DNA from: Podospora comata
Taxonomy: Eukaryota; Ascomycota; Sordariomycetes; Sordariales; Podosporaceae
DNA length: 64,000 nt
Reading direction: 5' to 3'
Assembly: GCA_017354895.1 (NCBI GenBank)
Contig: CP071499.1
Coordinates: 248,001-312,000, forward strand
Position numbers and translations under genes: made by a program
The notes under the pieces: model-generated
The model's database searches: none
Told to the model about the DNA's origin: nothing
Seen by the model: only the letters and a program-made list of their open reading frames with translations
Shown here: positions 34,969-47,186 of the stretch, piece after piece
How the letters are laid out: each line of letters begins with the position of its first letter
How positions within the stretch are numbered: the first letter of the stretch is position 1

Positions 34969-35470
34969 CCGCCATCGTGATTGACAGAATTCGGAAGGGC
35001 AGATTGTGTCAGCATCTTTTGGGTTCTAGGTAGCTGCACGGCTCGAGTGCTGCAGTTCTTGTGGTAATTGTTGTCTGCCGAGCAAGACTGGATGTAACTG
35101 TTGTTAACTCCGAAGATGCCATCCAAAGATCGCCGCATCCTGCACGGCAGGTGGTAGCCGCCATGACCCCGCTGTCAGCAACTCATTGGTAATGAAAGCA
35201 AGCAACTACCAACGAGCCGATTTGTCATTTTGGAAGAGAATAAGAAAAAAAAAGTACCATGCACTGTCGCCTCTGGTGCGTGATCACAAGTTGTCGATAG
35301 ATGGGAATAGCCACCTTGGACACTCGCAGACTTGGCCTCATTGATATAAAGAGGACATATATCGACAGTTAAGTCGAACTGATCTCATCATCATACGCTG
35401 TCAACATCAGCTTTTTTTCCGATATAATCATTCACTCGAAGCTTCATTCGCACCATTTCCCCAAGTCACC
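34969..35470. other. Intergenic, SDR promoter region
   Basis: This holds the 3' end of the Zn2Cys6 gene and the promoter of the SDR gene. A TATA element is listed separately. No coding feature is seen. Confidence 0.5.
35345..35350 (+). promoter_or_regulatory. TATA box of the SDR gene
   Basis: TATAAA lies 121 bp upstream of the SDR start codon within GATATAAAGAGG, a usual spacing for fungal promoters. Confidence 0.5.
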
Positions 35471-36597
35471 ATGGCACCTCAATACAACGCCGAAACGACC
35501 GGCTCCGAATTGGTCACCGAATTTGCCGCCCAGATCAAAGGCAAGGTTATTCTTACTACTGGCGTCTCGCCCAAATCTTTGGGGGCACAATTCGTTCAGC
35601 TTATCGCGGAAGCTGAACCCGCTCTTCTCATCTTGACCGGCCGCAATACGACCAAGTCGCAACAGACTGCCGACGTCGTTGCCAAGGCTCACCCTAATGT
35701 CAAGACACGGGTTTTGGAGCTGGACCTGGGCTCCCTGGCCTCAGTCCGGGAGGGTGCTGCCGAGGTCAATTCCTGGGACGACGTGCCGCACATCGATGTC
35801 CTTGTCAACAATGCCGGAATCATGGCTGTTCCATTCGCACTGACTGCAGATGGTTATGAAAGTCAATACGCTACCAATCATCTGGGCCACTTTTTGTTTA
35901 CCAACCTGATCATTGATAAGCTCCTCAAGAGCAGCGAACCCAGACTTGTCAGCGTGAGCAGTGATGCCCATCGTTTCAGTCCTGTCAGGTTTGACGACAA
36001 TGACTTCCATGTGAGTGCTTCCCACCAGAAGTCGAAAAGCGGACCGGCATGCTGAAGTATCTATGCTCGACAGCGTGGCGAGAACTACAACAAGTGGATT
36101 GCATACGGCCAAGCCAAAACAGCCAACATGCTCATGGCTTTATCGTTTGCCGAGAAGTTGGGAAAGAAGGGGCTGGTAGCTGTGAGCTTGCACCCCGGCG
36201 TCATCGGTACCAACCTGGGAGATGCTGTCGATTGGACGGGCGGTGATGTTGCCTTGTTGAGTATGTCTTCTCGGTTGTCTCTGACCGGTGTATTGAGCCA
36301 AAATCAAAATCAAAGCTAACCATGAAAAAAACAGATTCTGTTGATAAGATCTTGGGAAACAGGGAAGCATGGGAGGACGGTCTGAAGTGGAAGACACATG
36401 ATCAGGGCGTGGCCACCCATGTCTTTGCTGCCTTCCACCCCAGCTTGAAAGAGCACAACGGTGCTTATCTTCAAGACGCGCATGTTGCCGATCCCTGGAC
36501 TGAGACCGTGAAGCCCTGGGGCACAAGCCCGGTGGAGGCTGAGAGGCTTTGGAAGCTGAGCCAGAAGCAAGTCGGACAGGAGTTCACATACAACTGA
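35471..36597 (+). CDS. Short-chain dehydrogenase/reductase (retinol-dehydrogenase/WWOX-like)
   Basis: Three exons, 35471-36010, 36074-36260 and 36335-36597, give 329 residues. All junctions are GT-AG and in frame. The start is caccATGg. The Rossmann nucleotide loop reads TTGVSPKSLGAQ, a variant of TGxxxGxG common in this fungal group. DVLVNNAGIM is the structural motif, and YGQAK supplies the catalytic Tyr and Lys, with a preceding serine in LVSVSSDAH. It should be a cytosolic NAD(P)H-dependent oxidoreductase. The substrate cannot be predicted. No pathway partner is adjacent. Confidence 0.93.
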
Positions 36598-38126
36598 AGT
36601 TGGTATGGGGCCTCCACGGCCTCCAACAGTAGGCAGTCGAATAGAAGCGGTTGGAACGTGATGCCGGAGATAATTTAGGTTGAATGTAACCTCGGTGACA
36701 GGGTGGGCAACAGAAGGAGCTGAATAAAAGCCCATAGTAGGATAATGATCAGCTTCTGTGGCGACGTCAGACTATATGGTATCCTATAGAGTTGGTGAGT
36801 TCGGCCTGTTTCCTTTCTAGAATCAAGAAGTTCTGCTATGGAAAGCTAGAATCCTCCACTGGCTGCATCCTTTCTTGCGCGCCAAACGGGCGTCGACTTC
36901 CTCTTCAGGAGGTGATTGAGTGTGCCGAGCAGTACCTGGACAGGTTTTGTTCCTGCCACAAGGTAGCAGAGCGACGTCAACTCTTTCCTATTCATCAATG
37001 CGGGCTGCAGGGTTGGCCACAGGTTTGATCGTGCCTTGCATTTTTAAATGAAGTGTTCCAGATGTAACCTCTGTTGAGATTTTTGCCTTGGGCGTCCCAT
37101 TTCGCCCCCCTCATCCACCCCTGCCTGACACGTTCCAGCCCGTACTATGTTCACATCCAGGAGAATCACCGTTACTGCCTACCAGATAAAGTGTGGACCA
37201 CTCATCATCGACGTATACATTTCCCTTTCAGTCGATATTCCTTTGGCTATCAACACTCTCAGAGATAACCGATCAATGTCCTGGTGTGCCAGGCTTTTCT
37301 ATTGATCGGTATATAGTGAGCAGCCAATAGAGTATCGGAGGTTAATTGCTTCTGTTGTTGTGGCGAGCTTGTAACCTGATCCAGGCACAAGTGACGTCGA
37401 TCGCCAAGACCCTATATTCTGGAACCGAACTTTCTCAGTGATACCCCGGGGCTTATGCTGTGCGTCATGACTGCCATCTGCACCACCGTTGTGTTTCGGG
37501 GATTGGGTTCCTATACCCGGACCCGACATCAATGTAAGCGAGCTTTACAGCCGGACGATTTAGTTGGATACTGGTGGGTACCATTCCTCCTTCTATCCTT
37601 TCCACCATGTGCTTGCGGACGGCACATCCAGATTCCCGGATGATGTCGTGATTCTATTGCAGAAAAGGGGTTCTTTTGTGGCACAGGCTGCCTCTTGATT
37701 ATCTCGGCCTTTGTAAACATCACTTATCGAGCATTTTGCAAGCTTCTCTCGCCACTCCAAGCCACTTGAACGAGTTTCAGTGGCTTGGGAACCACAGAGC
37801 CAGTGAGGTGTTTACCCAAGCTATAAGATGCCATTTATAACACCCTTGTAATCAAGATCATCGGTCATAGCAACTGAGATATCCTTGCATGTGCCGTGGC
37901 TTGTTTCCCCCCCTTGTCCCTAGGCTCGTGTTGCATTGTCCTTTTTTGTGACGCCATAACATGTCTTGGATGTTTACAACTGGCCCAGGGCGGGTTCCGG
38001 CACCAAGCAGGTATAGGATGGAGATGACGGTGATTCTACCACCACAACATGGACTTGGAAAAAGTCAGCGATGACCAGCTATTGATGCAGGAGTTCAAAG
38101 GGGAACCGGAATGCGACACTGCCATC

Positions 38127-38134
38127 TATATAAA
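38127..38134 (+). promoter_or_regulatory. TATA box of the hydrophobin gene
   Basis: TATATAAA lies 155 bp upstream of the hydrophobin ATG, followed by a C/T-rich stretch that probably contains the transcription start. Confidence 0.6.
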
Positions 38135-38186
38135 GATGCTGCTTCTCCCTCCCTATAGATCAAACTTCTTCTCTCCTCCACACTCT

Positions 38187-38222
38187 CAAGCAAACAAGCA
38201 AACAAGCCCACAAGCAAACAAG
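38187..38222 (+). repeat. CAAGCAAA-type tandem repeat in the hydrophobin leader
   Basis: About four imperfect copies of CAAGCAAA lie between the TATA box and the start codon, so they should be transcribed. CAA-rich leaders are unstructured and common in strongly expressed fungal genes. Confidence 0.6.
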
Positions 38223-38281
38223 CTCTACTACAACCTTCCTGCACTTCAACAACACATCTCAACTCAAATCAAACCGCCAAA

Positions 38282-38714
38282 ATGAAGTTCACTTTCGCCA
38301 TCGCCGCTGCCATCTTCACTGGCCTCGTCTCTGCCCTCCCTGCCAAGGAGGTCGAGTCTCGCCAAGTGCCCTACATCCCCTGCAGCGGCGTCTACGGCTC
38401 GGCCCAGTGCTGTGCTACCGACGTTCTCGGTGTTGTGAACCTCGACTGCGGCCAGCGTACGTTCCTCACATTTGTCCCGACTCTCCCGACCTTGAGCTAA
38501 CATTTTCTGAACTTGGCAGCCCCCGAGACTCCCACCGACGCCGATACCTTCAGCGCTATTTGCTCGGCCATCGGCCAGCGTGCCCGCTGCTGCGCTCTCC
38601 CTATCGTAAGTCACCATTGCCTCGGGATCTTACAAAAGACATTATGCTAACTGACACTTCCACTAGCTCGACCAGGGTGTCCTCTGCAACACCCCTGCTG
38701 GCGTCCAGCCTTAA
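38282..38714 (+). CDS. Class II hydrophobin
   Basis: Three exons, 38282-38456, 38520-38605 and 38667-38714, give 102 residues with in-frame GT-AG junctions. A signal peptide covers about residues 1-18. The mature protein has the eight-cysteine pattern C, CC, C, C, CC, C (PCSG, QCCA, LDCG, AICS, RCCA, LCNT), with the short regular spacing of class II (cerato-ulmin type) rather than class I. Such proteins are secreted and self-assemble at air-water interfaces, coating hyphae or spores. The promoter has a strong TATA and a CAA-rich leader, which fits high expression. Confidence 0.96.
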
Positions 38715-39205
38715 GGACCTTTTTGTTGTATAAGGCGGGGGCTGTCGGTCTTGACTGAATTGTCGTTTGCGCAGCGATTTGTTTGGGTTATCTTTGGACT
38801 TTCCTTTTTGGCTTTTTTTGACTCTGTTGGGAATGTGAGGAGGTAATATTGCTGTATATATAGCTGTATACTATTAACGCTCCTTTGACCTACGTTGTAC
38901 AGTTCAGACGTGATTACATGCTTTGTAAACTTTACAAATGATTGTATAAATGTCATCTTGCTGTATAAGCCCAAGCCAGACTGTGATAGGTTGACTGGCT
39001 TGGGAAAGCCTTTTGGCGTGCCAGTGAGGCTGTGTAGACCAGAACAGCATGGTTTCACTTGGCTTCAGCATCAGCCCTCTCAAACCAATTCAACCTCGTT
39101 TGGTCGGACTGCGCCCTATCATGAAAGGCAGCATTTAAAAACTGAAGGGAATTTGTTGCACCATAAGGTTTTTACCACCACACCTTTCACGACCAAGCCA
39201 TCACC
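38715..39205. other. Intergenic
   Basis: AT-rich 3' flank of the hydrophobin gene and short promoter of the 2EXR gene. Nothing else is recognisable. Confidence 0.5.
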
Positions 39206-40042
39206 ATGCTTTTGAGATCACGCAGAATTATCACCCAAACCAATGCTACCCCAACCTTTCCTTTCGACAAACTACCCAGGGAACTGCAGGATGAAGTGTG
39301 GAAGAACTCGGATGAAGTAGATACTTTATGGAGAACCACGGTTCAGGGCCAGAACTCGTTGGAGTTAGCACGGGACATGATCGGCCCAAAAGACGCAAAC
39401 GGGAAGTGGCTTGCAAGGTTTCGCTTTGAGTACTTCGTTTCCCGTCGTATCCCAACACTGGCTCACGTCTGCCGCAATTCACGACAAATCATCCAGGCAC
39501 ATGCTTCAGCACCTGAACAGACACTCAAAGATCGAAACCGCCTCTGGTATAAAAACACCTGGAACGACTTTTACGGCTCAGTCGTCGTCTTCGAGGAGAT
39601 TTACGCCGAGAACAAACAGTCACTGCTACCCATCCTGCCAAAAGGCAGTTATCTGGTTTTGGAGCTCCCATATGGTCACCGCCACGGACCCATCCACAAC
39701 CTCGCGCAGGGGAGAAGACTGCTCGAGGTGATCCTGGCAGCAAAGCACGATCAAATCAAGGTTCTTTTGCCAAGCCAAAAATATCACAAACTTTCCAAAA
39801 CACCGATAAACGAAAAGCTGGCTGCGCAGGCGAGGTTTTGGCACGACGATCCTCTGCTGGTGAGCATTCATGATCTTCGGTGCTGGAACCAACTGCGTGG
39901 CTATTGCCGCAGTGCTGGTGAAACTTGGACGTTTATTGAGTCTGTTTTGGAGGGACGGAAAACCAGGGACGCCATGGTGGAGGAGCCTCTCAGGCCACTC
40001 GTGGGTCTGTGGAACAGAGAGAACAAGCATCGAGAAGATTGA
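39206..40042 (+). CDS. 2EXR-domain protein
   Basis: A single exon of 278 residues starts at ATG in tcaccATGc. TFPFDKLPRELQDEVW followed by HVCRNSRQI is the signature of the fungal 2EXR family, a large expanded group in Pezizomycotina with F-box-like helices at the N-terminus. The rest is mixed alpha/beta with no catalytic motif that I recognise. Function in this family is essentially unknown. Members are abundant and lineage-specific, often in accessory regions. Confidence 0.8.
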   Translation: MLLRSRRIITQTNATPTFPFDKLPRELQDEVWKNSDEVDTLWRTTVQGQNSLELARDMIGPKDANGKWLARFRFEYFVSRRIPTLAHVCRNSRQIIQAHASAPEQTLKDRNRLWYKNTWNDFYGSVVVFEEIYAENKQSLLPILPKGSYLVLELPYGHRHGPIHNLAQGRRLLEVILAAKHDQIKVLLPSQKYHKLSKTPINEKLAAQARFWHDDPLLVSIHDLRCWNQLRGYCRSAGETWTFIESVLEGRKTRDAMVEEPLRPLVGLWNRENKHRED

Positions 40043-41377
40043 GGGTTCGACAAACTGAAGCCTTTGCCGAGCATCGACGTGGTGGCAGAGGTCCGGTTCA
40101 CGCATTCTAGTGCTGGGTATAGTAAGATGGCTCTCAGTCGTGGTGGGTGGGATTAGAGAGGAGAGTCCTTAGTAGATAGCCTAGTTGGATGACAACAGGT
40201 TGTTTACTTTCCCCTTTTTAACCACCGTTCAGCATACCTAGCTACGCACCGCCAGTCTACGTGCAGACTTCGATAGACGATGCTCAAATTTTCGTTTTCG
40301 ACTTGCTGAATCTCTGGTCTCACTCTGAAATTTTGAGGCTTGGCCCCCAAAAACTTGGCGACTCGATTATGCGTACTACCTATGAGCCTGGATTTCTATG
40401 ATTGATCTCGTTACTCACCGGCGGTCAAAGATAACGATAACAGGCTCGAACTATGACCAATGGGTATTACACGTGTTGACGAGTGTCGCGTGCTCTTCTT
40501 CCCTACGGATGAGTTGAGGGGAAAAAGGAATTGATGTTCCTGTTCCTGAGCGCCGAGAGCACGTGGAAGGCGGCCAGAACGAACCTGCGTTCTTCTGTGG
40601 CCTTTCCAAACAGGAAGTTCCCTTACAAATACTCCACTCTTTTGAGCTTCCAAGGCGCTGCCAAGGCCTTCTCTCCGGCTTAATGTTGGAGTGTGAGCGA
40701 AGGGGGGCCCCACGGCGCGGCGTCTTGACATAAAAGAATGAGTCGGCACCTGTAGACATGTCAGAGCATGGTCAATATCGAAGGCGCGAGAAAGGGCGAT
40801 TAAGTGAAGAGGCGGTCGAGCATCGCAGCCAGCCCTACGAGATGGCCGTGTCAGAAGAACTGCCCAAAGCGGCATTGAAAACACACGTCCTGCGTTTCCA
40901 GTTCCTCAAAACCGGCTCCACCGCCTCCAACCGGCCCCCGCAAAAGCCCAGCACAAACCCACAATTCTCTCAACCTGGTACGTAATGTCTGTGGCCATTT
41001 GCGCCTTGGCTGCCAGGTTCGGGCTGGAGAAGAGCTGCGAATCCCTTCCTGCCCAGACATTCTGTGATTCTCCTTATCTTGCTCGCGATGCGCCGAGCTA
41101 GGCGATGGGCAACTTTCGCAGGCGGCCCGGGATGACTCCTCTACGTCTCCAGTGGCGGACCAACGGGGGAAGAGAAAACATCCAGAGGGCCCAGAGTGTT
41201 AATAAGACGGGACATGTTGCTGTTATATAATGGCGTCCTCGGCTCCCCTTTCTGTCATCCCAAGAGTCTTGCCAACTTCCACCCTTTGAATCTTTCGATG
41301 TAGCACCCCAGCCAAGTTCCGGATCACACATTTTCGCTCCCCGCCGTTCATCTGCCATCTTGGCTCTGCCGCCCACC
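40043..41377. other. Intergenic upstream of the ENA ATPase (1.3 kb)
   Basis: No gene is supported, although short ATG frames exist on both strands around an ACATGT at 40756-40761. Four GCCARG sequences (the PacC consensus) occur at 40660, 41005 (reverse), 41012 and 41311. The last 150 bp are a C/T-rich leader. Confidence 0.5.
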
Positions 41378-44300
41378 ATGGCGAACCCTCAGCAGCAAAT
41401 CGAGGGGCATGTCTCGGGCCAAGCCAACGAGCCCCTTTCTCTCCCTGCCCACTGCCTTTCTGCCTCCCAGGTTGCTCAGGAACTCCAGACAGACACGACA
41501 ACGGGTTTGACCTCCCAGGAAGCAACTGAGCGCCTAGCCAGATATGGCGCCAACGACCTCGGCAAGGAAAAGGGTGTCAAGCCCCTCGAGATTCTCTTTG
41601 CCCAGGTCTTCAACGCCATGACCTTGGTACGTACTGTATCTTGCCAAAAGAGTCTAGCAGCAGAACGCTAATCATCTCCCTCTAGATCCTCCTGCTAGCC
41701 CTTGCTGCCAGTTTTGGTATCCAAGCCTGGATCGAAGGGGGTGTGTTGGCTGGTCTGATCGCCATCAACGTTGTTATTGGCTTCTTCCAAGATCTTCAAG
41801 CTGCCAGAACCATTGCTTCTCTCAAGTCTCTCAACTCTGCCACCGCCCGCGTGGTCAGAGATGGCGCCACAACCACCATTGAAGCCAGCAAGCTGGTTCC
41901 CGGCGATATCATCGAGCTCAAGGTTGGCGACAGTGTCCCCACCGATGCCCGCATCATCGAAGCCGTCAACCTTGAGGCAGATGAGGCGCTCCTCACTGGC
42001 GAAAGTGTCCCTGCCCGAAAGTACCCCGACGAAGTCTACCAAGATGCCGATACCGGCCCTGGAGACCGTCTCAACATCGTTTTCTCGTCCAGCGTCTTGA
42101 CCAAGGGTCGCGGAAAGGCCATTGTTTTCGCAACTGGCATGTTCACCGAGATCGGAGCCATCGCCGCCGCGCTCGATGATGATGGAACCAAGAAGCGGAA
42201 GCTGGAACGGGACGAAAACGGCAAGGCCTCGATCGGTGCCTACTTCTCTTTCGCTCTGGGAAAGACATGGGACTGGATCGGCGCATTCCTTGGAGTCACA
42301 GTCGGTACCCCGCTCCAGCGGAAGCTGTCGCAACTGTTTCACTACATCTTCATGTTTGCCATCGTGTGCGCCATCATCATTCTCGCGGCCAACAAGTTCA
42401 AGGCAAGAAACGATGTCATCATCTATGCCGTGGCCACAGCCATCGGTACCCTTCCGGTGACCCTGATTCTTGTGCTCACGATCACCATGGCCGCTGGAAC
42501 CAAGGTTATGGTGCAGCGCAACGTGGTTGTCCGCAACATGCGCTCTCTCGAAGCTCTCGGCGGCGTTACCAACATTTGCTCCGACAAGACTGGTACCCTC
42601 ACCCAGGGCAAGATGGTAACCCGTATGGCCTGGATTCCCGGTTTCGGCACCTATTCGATTGACACCAACGACGCCTACAACCCTGAGGCTGGAGCCATCA
42701 CCTTCACCGACGCGGAGCCCCGGAACATGAGACGCTCTGCCGACAATGGAAGAGCCGTCAGCCCCAAGGACGAGTCTCACCCTTCTCTCGCTCACTATCT
42801 CGACATTGCCTCCCTTGCCAACCTGGCCAAGGTCATCAGATCAGACAACGAAGATGGTTCCAACCAGTGGAAGGCCAACGGTGACCCAACCGAGATCGCC
42901 ATGCAGGTCTTTGCGACTCGCTTTGGCCGCTCCGGCTTGGGCATCGAGGCCGGTTCGGGCTGGAAGCAGCTGGCTGAGTTCCCCTTTGACTCATCTATCA
43001 AGAAGATGTCTATCCTGGCCGAGAGTGAGTCCACTGGCTTGGTGCACATCTTCACCAAGGGTGCCGTCGAGCGCGTTTTGTCTAGCTGTGTCTCCGTGTC
43101 TGTTGGCAACGATGACAGCACTGTTGCTCCCATGACCGAGGAGTTCAAGACCACCACCTTGGCCAACATGGAAGCTCTTGCCCGTAGAGGTCTTCGCGTT
43201 CTCGCCCTTGCCAACAAGGGCGGTGTCAGACCTGTTTCGGAGGAGGAGTCCCGCCGTGGCCTGCTCAAGCGCGAGGAATTTGAGCATGACTTGGTTTTCA
43301 GAGGCTTGGTTGGCATCTACGACCCGCCGAGACCAGAGTCACGGCCCAGTGTGTTCAAGTGCCACGAGGCCGGCATCGGAGTTCACATGTTGACGGGTGA
43401 TCACCCCGAGACCGCACGGGCTATTGCGATTGAGGTTGGCATCTTGCCTGCTAGGATGGAGCTCGTCAGAGCTGATATCGCCCAGGGACTGGTTATGGCC
43501 GCGCATGATTTTGACAAGCTATCGGATGACGAGCTGGACAAGCTGCCAGAGCTGCCTCTCGTGGTGGCCAGATGTGCACCCTCTACCAAGGTCAGGATGA
43601 TCGACGCTCTTCACAGGCGTGGCAAGTTCGTTGCCATGACTGGCGATGGTGTTAACGACAGCCCCAGTCTGAAGAGAGCCGACGTCGGCATTGCTATGGG
43701 ATTGGGTGGCAGTGATGTTGCCAAGTCGGCTTCTGACATTGTGCTGAGCGATGACAATTTCGCCAGTATTCTCAACGCTGTGGAGGAGGGCCGCCGTATC
43801 TTTGACAACGTCCAGAAGTTCATGCTTCACGTCTTGTCGGCCAACGTAGCTTTCGTCACCACATTAATGGTCGGTTTGGCTTACAAGGATTCCGCCGGCA
43901 TCTCTATCTTCCAGATCACCCCAGTGGAGATCTTGTTCATGTTGCTGGTGGCTGGAGCCTTCACAGAGACTGGCCTCGGCTTCGAGTCTGCCTCCAAGCA
44001 CATTCTCAAGAGACCCCCCCAGAGTGTAAGTTTTCTGCACCCCTTCGTCGTTACGGTATCAACATGTGCAAGTAATTTTGACTAACATTTACGTGACAGC
44101 TCAAATACGGTGTCTTTACCCCCGAGTTCATCTCTGACTTGTTTGCCTACGGCCTCATCATGGCCATTTGCCTGCTCACTGCCTTCATCGCTGTCATTTT
44201 TGGCATGTACGACGGCAACTTTGGTCACGACTGCAACCTGCGCTACTCGGAGTCTTGCGAAGGTGTCTTCCGCGCTCGCTCGACTTGCTACACGGCCATG

Positions 44301-44720
44301 ATGTGGATTTTCGTCTTCTTCGCCTGGGAGCTCGTCGACAGCCGTCTTTCTTTCTTCCACGGGGCCTTCAACAATACAAAGAAGTGGGCCGACAAGTTGT
44401 GGAGAAACCCGTTCCTGTTTTGGTCAGTGATGACTGGCTTCTTTTGCACGTTCCCGACGCTGTACATCCCCGTGCTCAACGACCAAGTGTTCTTGCACAA
44501 GGGCATCGACAAGGAGTGGGGTGTTGTCTTTGGTGTGACCATCTTCTTCTTCTTGGCGGCCGAAACGTACAAGTGGGGCAAGAGAAGGTACCTGAGAAAG
44601 AAGGGTGAGATGGTGAGAAAGGGCGAGGGGAGTTCGGAGGAAGACCTGGAGAAGAAGACGTTTGAGAGATTTTACTCGTCGGATAGCGATTATGCCAGCG
44701 CCGGGACAGAGAAGGCGTAA
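41378..44720 (+). CDS. ena1: ENA-type Na+/K+ P-type ATPase (type IID)
   Basis: Three exons, 41378-41626, 41686-44025 and 44100-44720, give 1069 residues. The start is caccATGg. P-type motifs occur in order: TGES in the actuator domain (LLTGESVPAR), the phosphorylation site SDKTGTLTQ (Asp383), the nucleotide-binding domain, and TGDGVNDSPSLKRADVG. NICSDKTGTLTQGKMVTR is the form seen in fungal ENA pumps, which export Na+ or K+ across the plasma membrane, especially at alkaline pH. About ten membrane segments are present, and the C-terminal tail is short and charged. The length equals typical ENA proteins. Known ENA genes respond to PacC/Rim101 and calcineurin. GCCARG motifs upstream are compatible but weak evidence. 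Confidence 0.94.
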
Positions 44721-45117
44721 GCATTTAGGTGTTGATCGTGGGTCTACCTACCACGTCGCCATTAATACTGGATACCTAATATTTTGTTACCATTCCCAAA
44801 GCGTCCACTTTGCGTGTTTTGAATGCTGCGCCGCGGCCCAACAACGTGGTGTTGGTACCTATGGTGGATACCCCTTGCGCTGACAGGCCAACCAGTGGGT
44901 GCGAGCGGGACCTGGGAATATCCGAGGCACCAACGATACACTGCAAGACAGCGGCGCATGTTGAAGCTGACCATGCAGGGACGACCAACCCGTCAAAGAG
45001 ATTGTGAGTTGGCCCACAAGATGCTTCGCTTTATACACCACGACAACGCGCTGCTCCTCGATCATGCTCGCTCGTGTTGATTCTGCCAAACTTGTCTTCC
45101 TGACCGAAGCACCAAAA
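44721..45117. other. Short intergenic region
   Basis: This holds the 3' flank of the ATPase and the promoter of the P450 gene. Two possible P450 starts (45064 and 45118) lie at its end. No other feature is seen. Confidence 0.5.
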
Positions 45118-46855
45118 ATGGGCCTCCTATCAACAGCCTTCTGGGCGGTTGCCAGTCCGATAGTTCTTTTCCTGGCATACACTTACCTTTCACTCCTTTG
45201 GAACTACATCGTCGCCCTTCAAATTGGCGTCCCGGTCCGAGCTATCCCCATCGAGCAGACCAACCCTTTCTGGATGATTATGGATAAGAAAGTCCTGGCC
45301 TTTCTGAAGCGATACCTGCCATTTTTGCGAGGCTCCAGCTTTGCGCGATTCAACTGGCGAGGGTTCGAGATCGTCGAGAGATACAAGCCGCATCATGAAC
45401 TGGGAGATGTGTACATGGTCTCGACTCCTGGGAAGAACTGGTTGTACCTCGGTGACCCTGACTTGGTGACGGAGATTTTCAAGAGACGGAACGATTTTCC
45501 GAGATGTTCGAAGCTGACGGGTAAGTTTGAAGTCCTGGATGTCTAGTCGGGTTGATACTAACCGAGGCTTTGCAGAGTCTCTGAACGTTTTTGGGACAAA
45601 TCTGGGCACTGTTGACGCCGCGGAGTGGAAGCGGCAACGAAAAGTTATTGCGACGTGCTTCACTGAGCAAACCAATGCTTTCGTGTGGAGTGATGCCGTT
45701 ACTCGCGCCCGCGATATGCACCGTTACTGGACTTCAAAGCCGAGCTTGACGACAGCTGCCGACGACCTTCGCACACTGTCTTTGGGCATCATGTCCGAAG
45801 TTGGATTCGGGCAGTCATCCAAGTTTCAAGGTCATGAAGAACAGTTGGGAGCAAGCGGCACATCGACGACCAGCTACAAGGACACACTGCAGGAGATTTT
45901 GGAGAACTGTGTCCTAATCATGGCGCTGGGGCCAGAGGTTCTTGCCAAGCTTGAAAGATGGCTTCCGAAGAAGCTGAAAAAGCTCCAGCATGCTTGCGTG
46001 GTGTTTCAGAGCCACATGACCAAAATGTACGAGGAGACAAAGGCCAAGGTTTCCAATCGGACCTCCTCTCAGACTTCGGCCGATTCGCGAAACTTCTTGA
46101 CCTCATTGGTGCAAGCCTCACATGGGATGACATCGGAGGGTCTGACAGAAAAGCAAGTGTACGGCAATATGTTCATGTTGGCGTTCGCTGGCCACGACAC
46201 GGTAGCACACACCTTTACCTTTGCCATGCTCTTCCTGGCAGGGTCTCCTGACGTTCAAGACTGGATTTCGGAAGAGGTGCGGGCGGTTCTGGAAGACCGT
46301 GATACGAAGGATCTGGACTACGAAAAGGACTTCCCGCGTCTTCACCGATGTCTGGCTGTGATGTGCGAGACTATCCGTCTGTACAGCCCAGTTGCTTTGG
46401 CCAAGTGGACAGATTCGGCCGCACAAACGCTACAGGTTGGACAGAAGGCGATTGTTATCCCCGCAAATACCATGGTCATTCCCAGCTACTCTTGTCTTCA
46501 CACTGACCCCAGATGGTGGGGAGAGGACTCCTTGACATGGCGGCCCTCGAGATGGATCAAGAAGAGCGGGCCGAAGGGAGAGGAGGAGCTGATAACACCT
46601 CGCAAAGGGACGTTTCTTGGTTGGTCCGAAGGCGTACGGGACTGCCCAGGCCGAAAATTCTCCAAGGTTGAGTTTGTGGCGACGATCGCGACACTGTTCA
46701 AAGATTGGAAGGTTGATCCAGTTCCTCTAGATGGAGAAAATCTGACACAAGCAAGGAAACGAGTACTAGAGTTTATCGTGGAGGATGCTGCTCCCGTGCT
46801 GCTGTTGCAGATGAATCATCCCGAAAGAGTACCACTGGTTTGGAAGAAGAGATGA
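45118..46855 (+). CDS. Cytochrome P450 monooxygenase
   Basis: Two exons, 45118-45520 and 45576-46855, joined at GTAAGT...GCAG, give 560 residues. ATG 45118 (aaaATGg) places the ER anchor (FWAVASPIVLFLAYTYLSLL) at the N-terminus. ATG 45064 would add 18 residues. The I-helix reads FAGHDTVAHT, the K-helix ExxR is in CETIRLYSP, and the heme loop is WSEGVRDCPGRKF with Cys491. The heme loop departs slightly from FxxGxRxCxG but keeps the key Gly and Cys. The substrate and CYP family are not assignable by eye. With the downstream Zn2Cys6 regulator and MFS transporter it may form a small detoxification or metabolite cluster. Confidence 0.93.
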
Positions 46856-47186
46856 GCGGTTTGATGGGAGCATAAGTTTATAGAAAGAGAGGGCTTTTGT
46901 CATTATATCGAGAGTCTGTCGCAAAGCGCCGATATTTCTGTCCAAATGTTTTTCCGCATGAAGGACTGATGATATGCGTCAAGCTTTTGCTATATTCTGA
47001 TCTAACATCCGTTATAGCAAGGAACACGTACGTGCATGGCATATGCATTACGTACCATGATCCGGGCTGTGGTGACACTCATTCATCCCCGCACACATCT
47101 CCCACTTCAACTTGCGTGCTCAATTTACGTTAGCTCGCTGACTTCGCTCAAGTCGAGAGCTTAGCAATTAGCAGGCACTAGTCAAA
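46856..47186. other. Short intergenic region
   Basis: This contains the 3' UTR of the P450 and the promoter of the short gene that follows. Nothing further is seen. Confidence 0.45.

Larger units (their letters stand above)
36598..38281. other. Intergenic upstream of the hydrophobin gene (1.7 kb)
   Basis: I find no convincing gene. The long upstream region is typical of highly regulated secreted-protein genes. The last 160 bp contain a TATA box and a CAAG-rich leader, both listed separately. Confidence 0.5.

Noticed and set aside
40411-40985. Overlapping ATG frames on both strands around 40.76 kb
   Set aside because: They overlap each other at a palindromic ACATGT, have no family resemblance, and lie in the ENA upstream region.
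41695-42795. 366-codon minus-strand frame opposite the ENA ATPase
   Set aside because: It is antisense to clear P-type ATPase motifs and is a codon-bias shadow.
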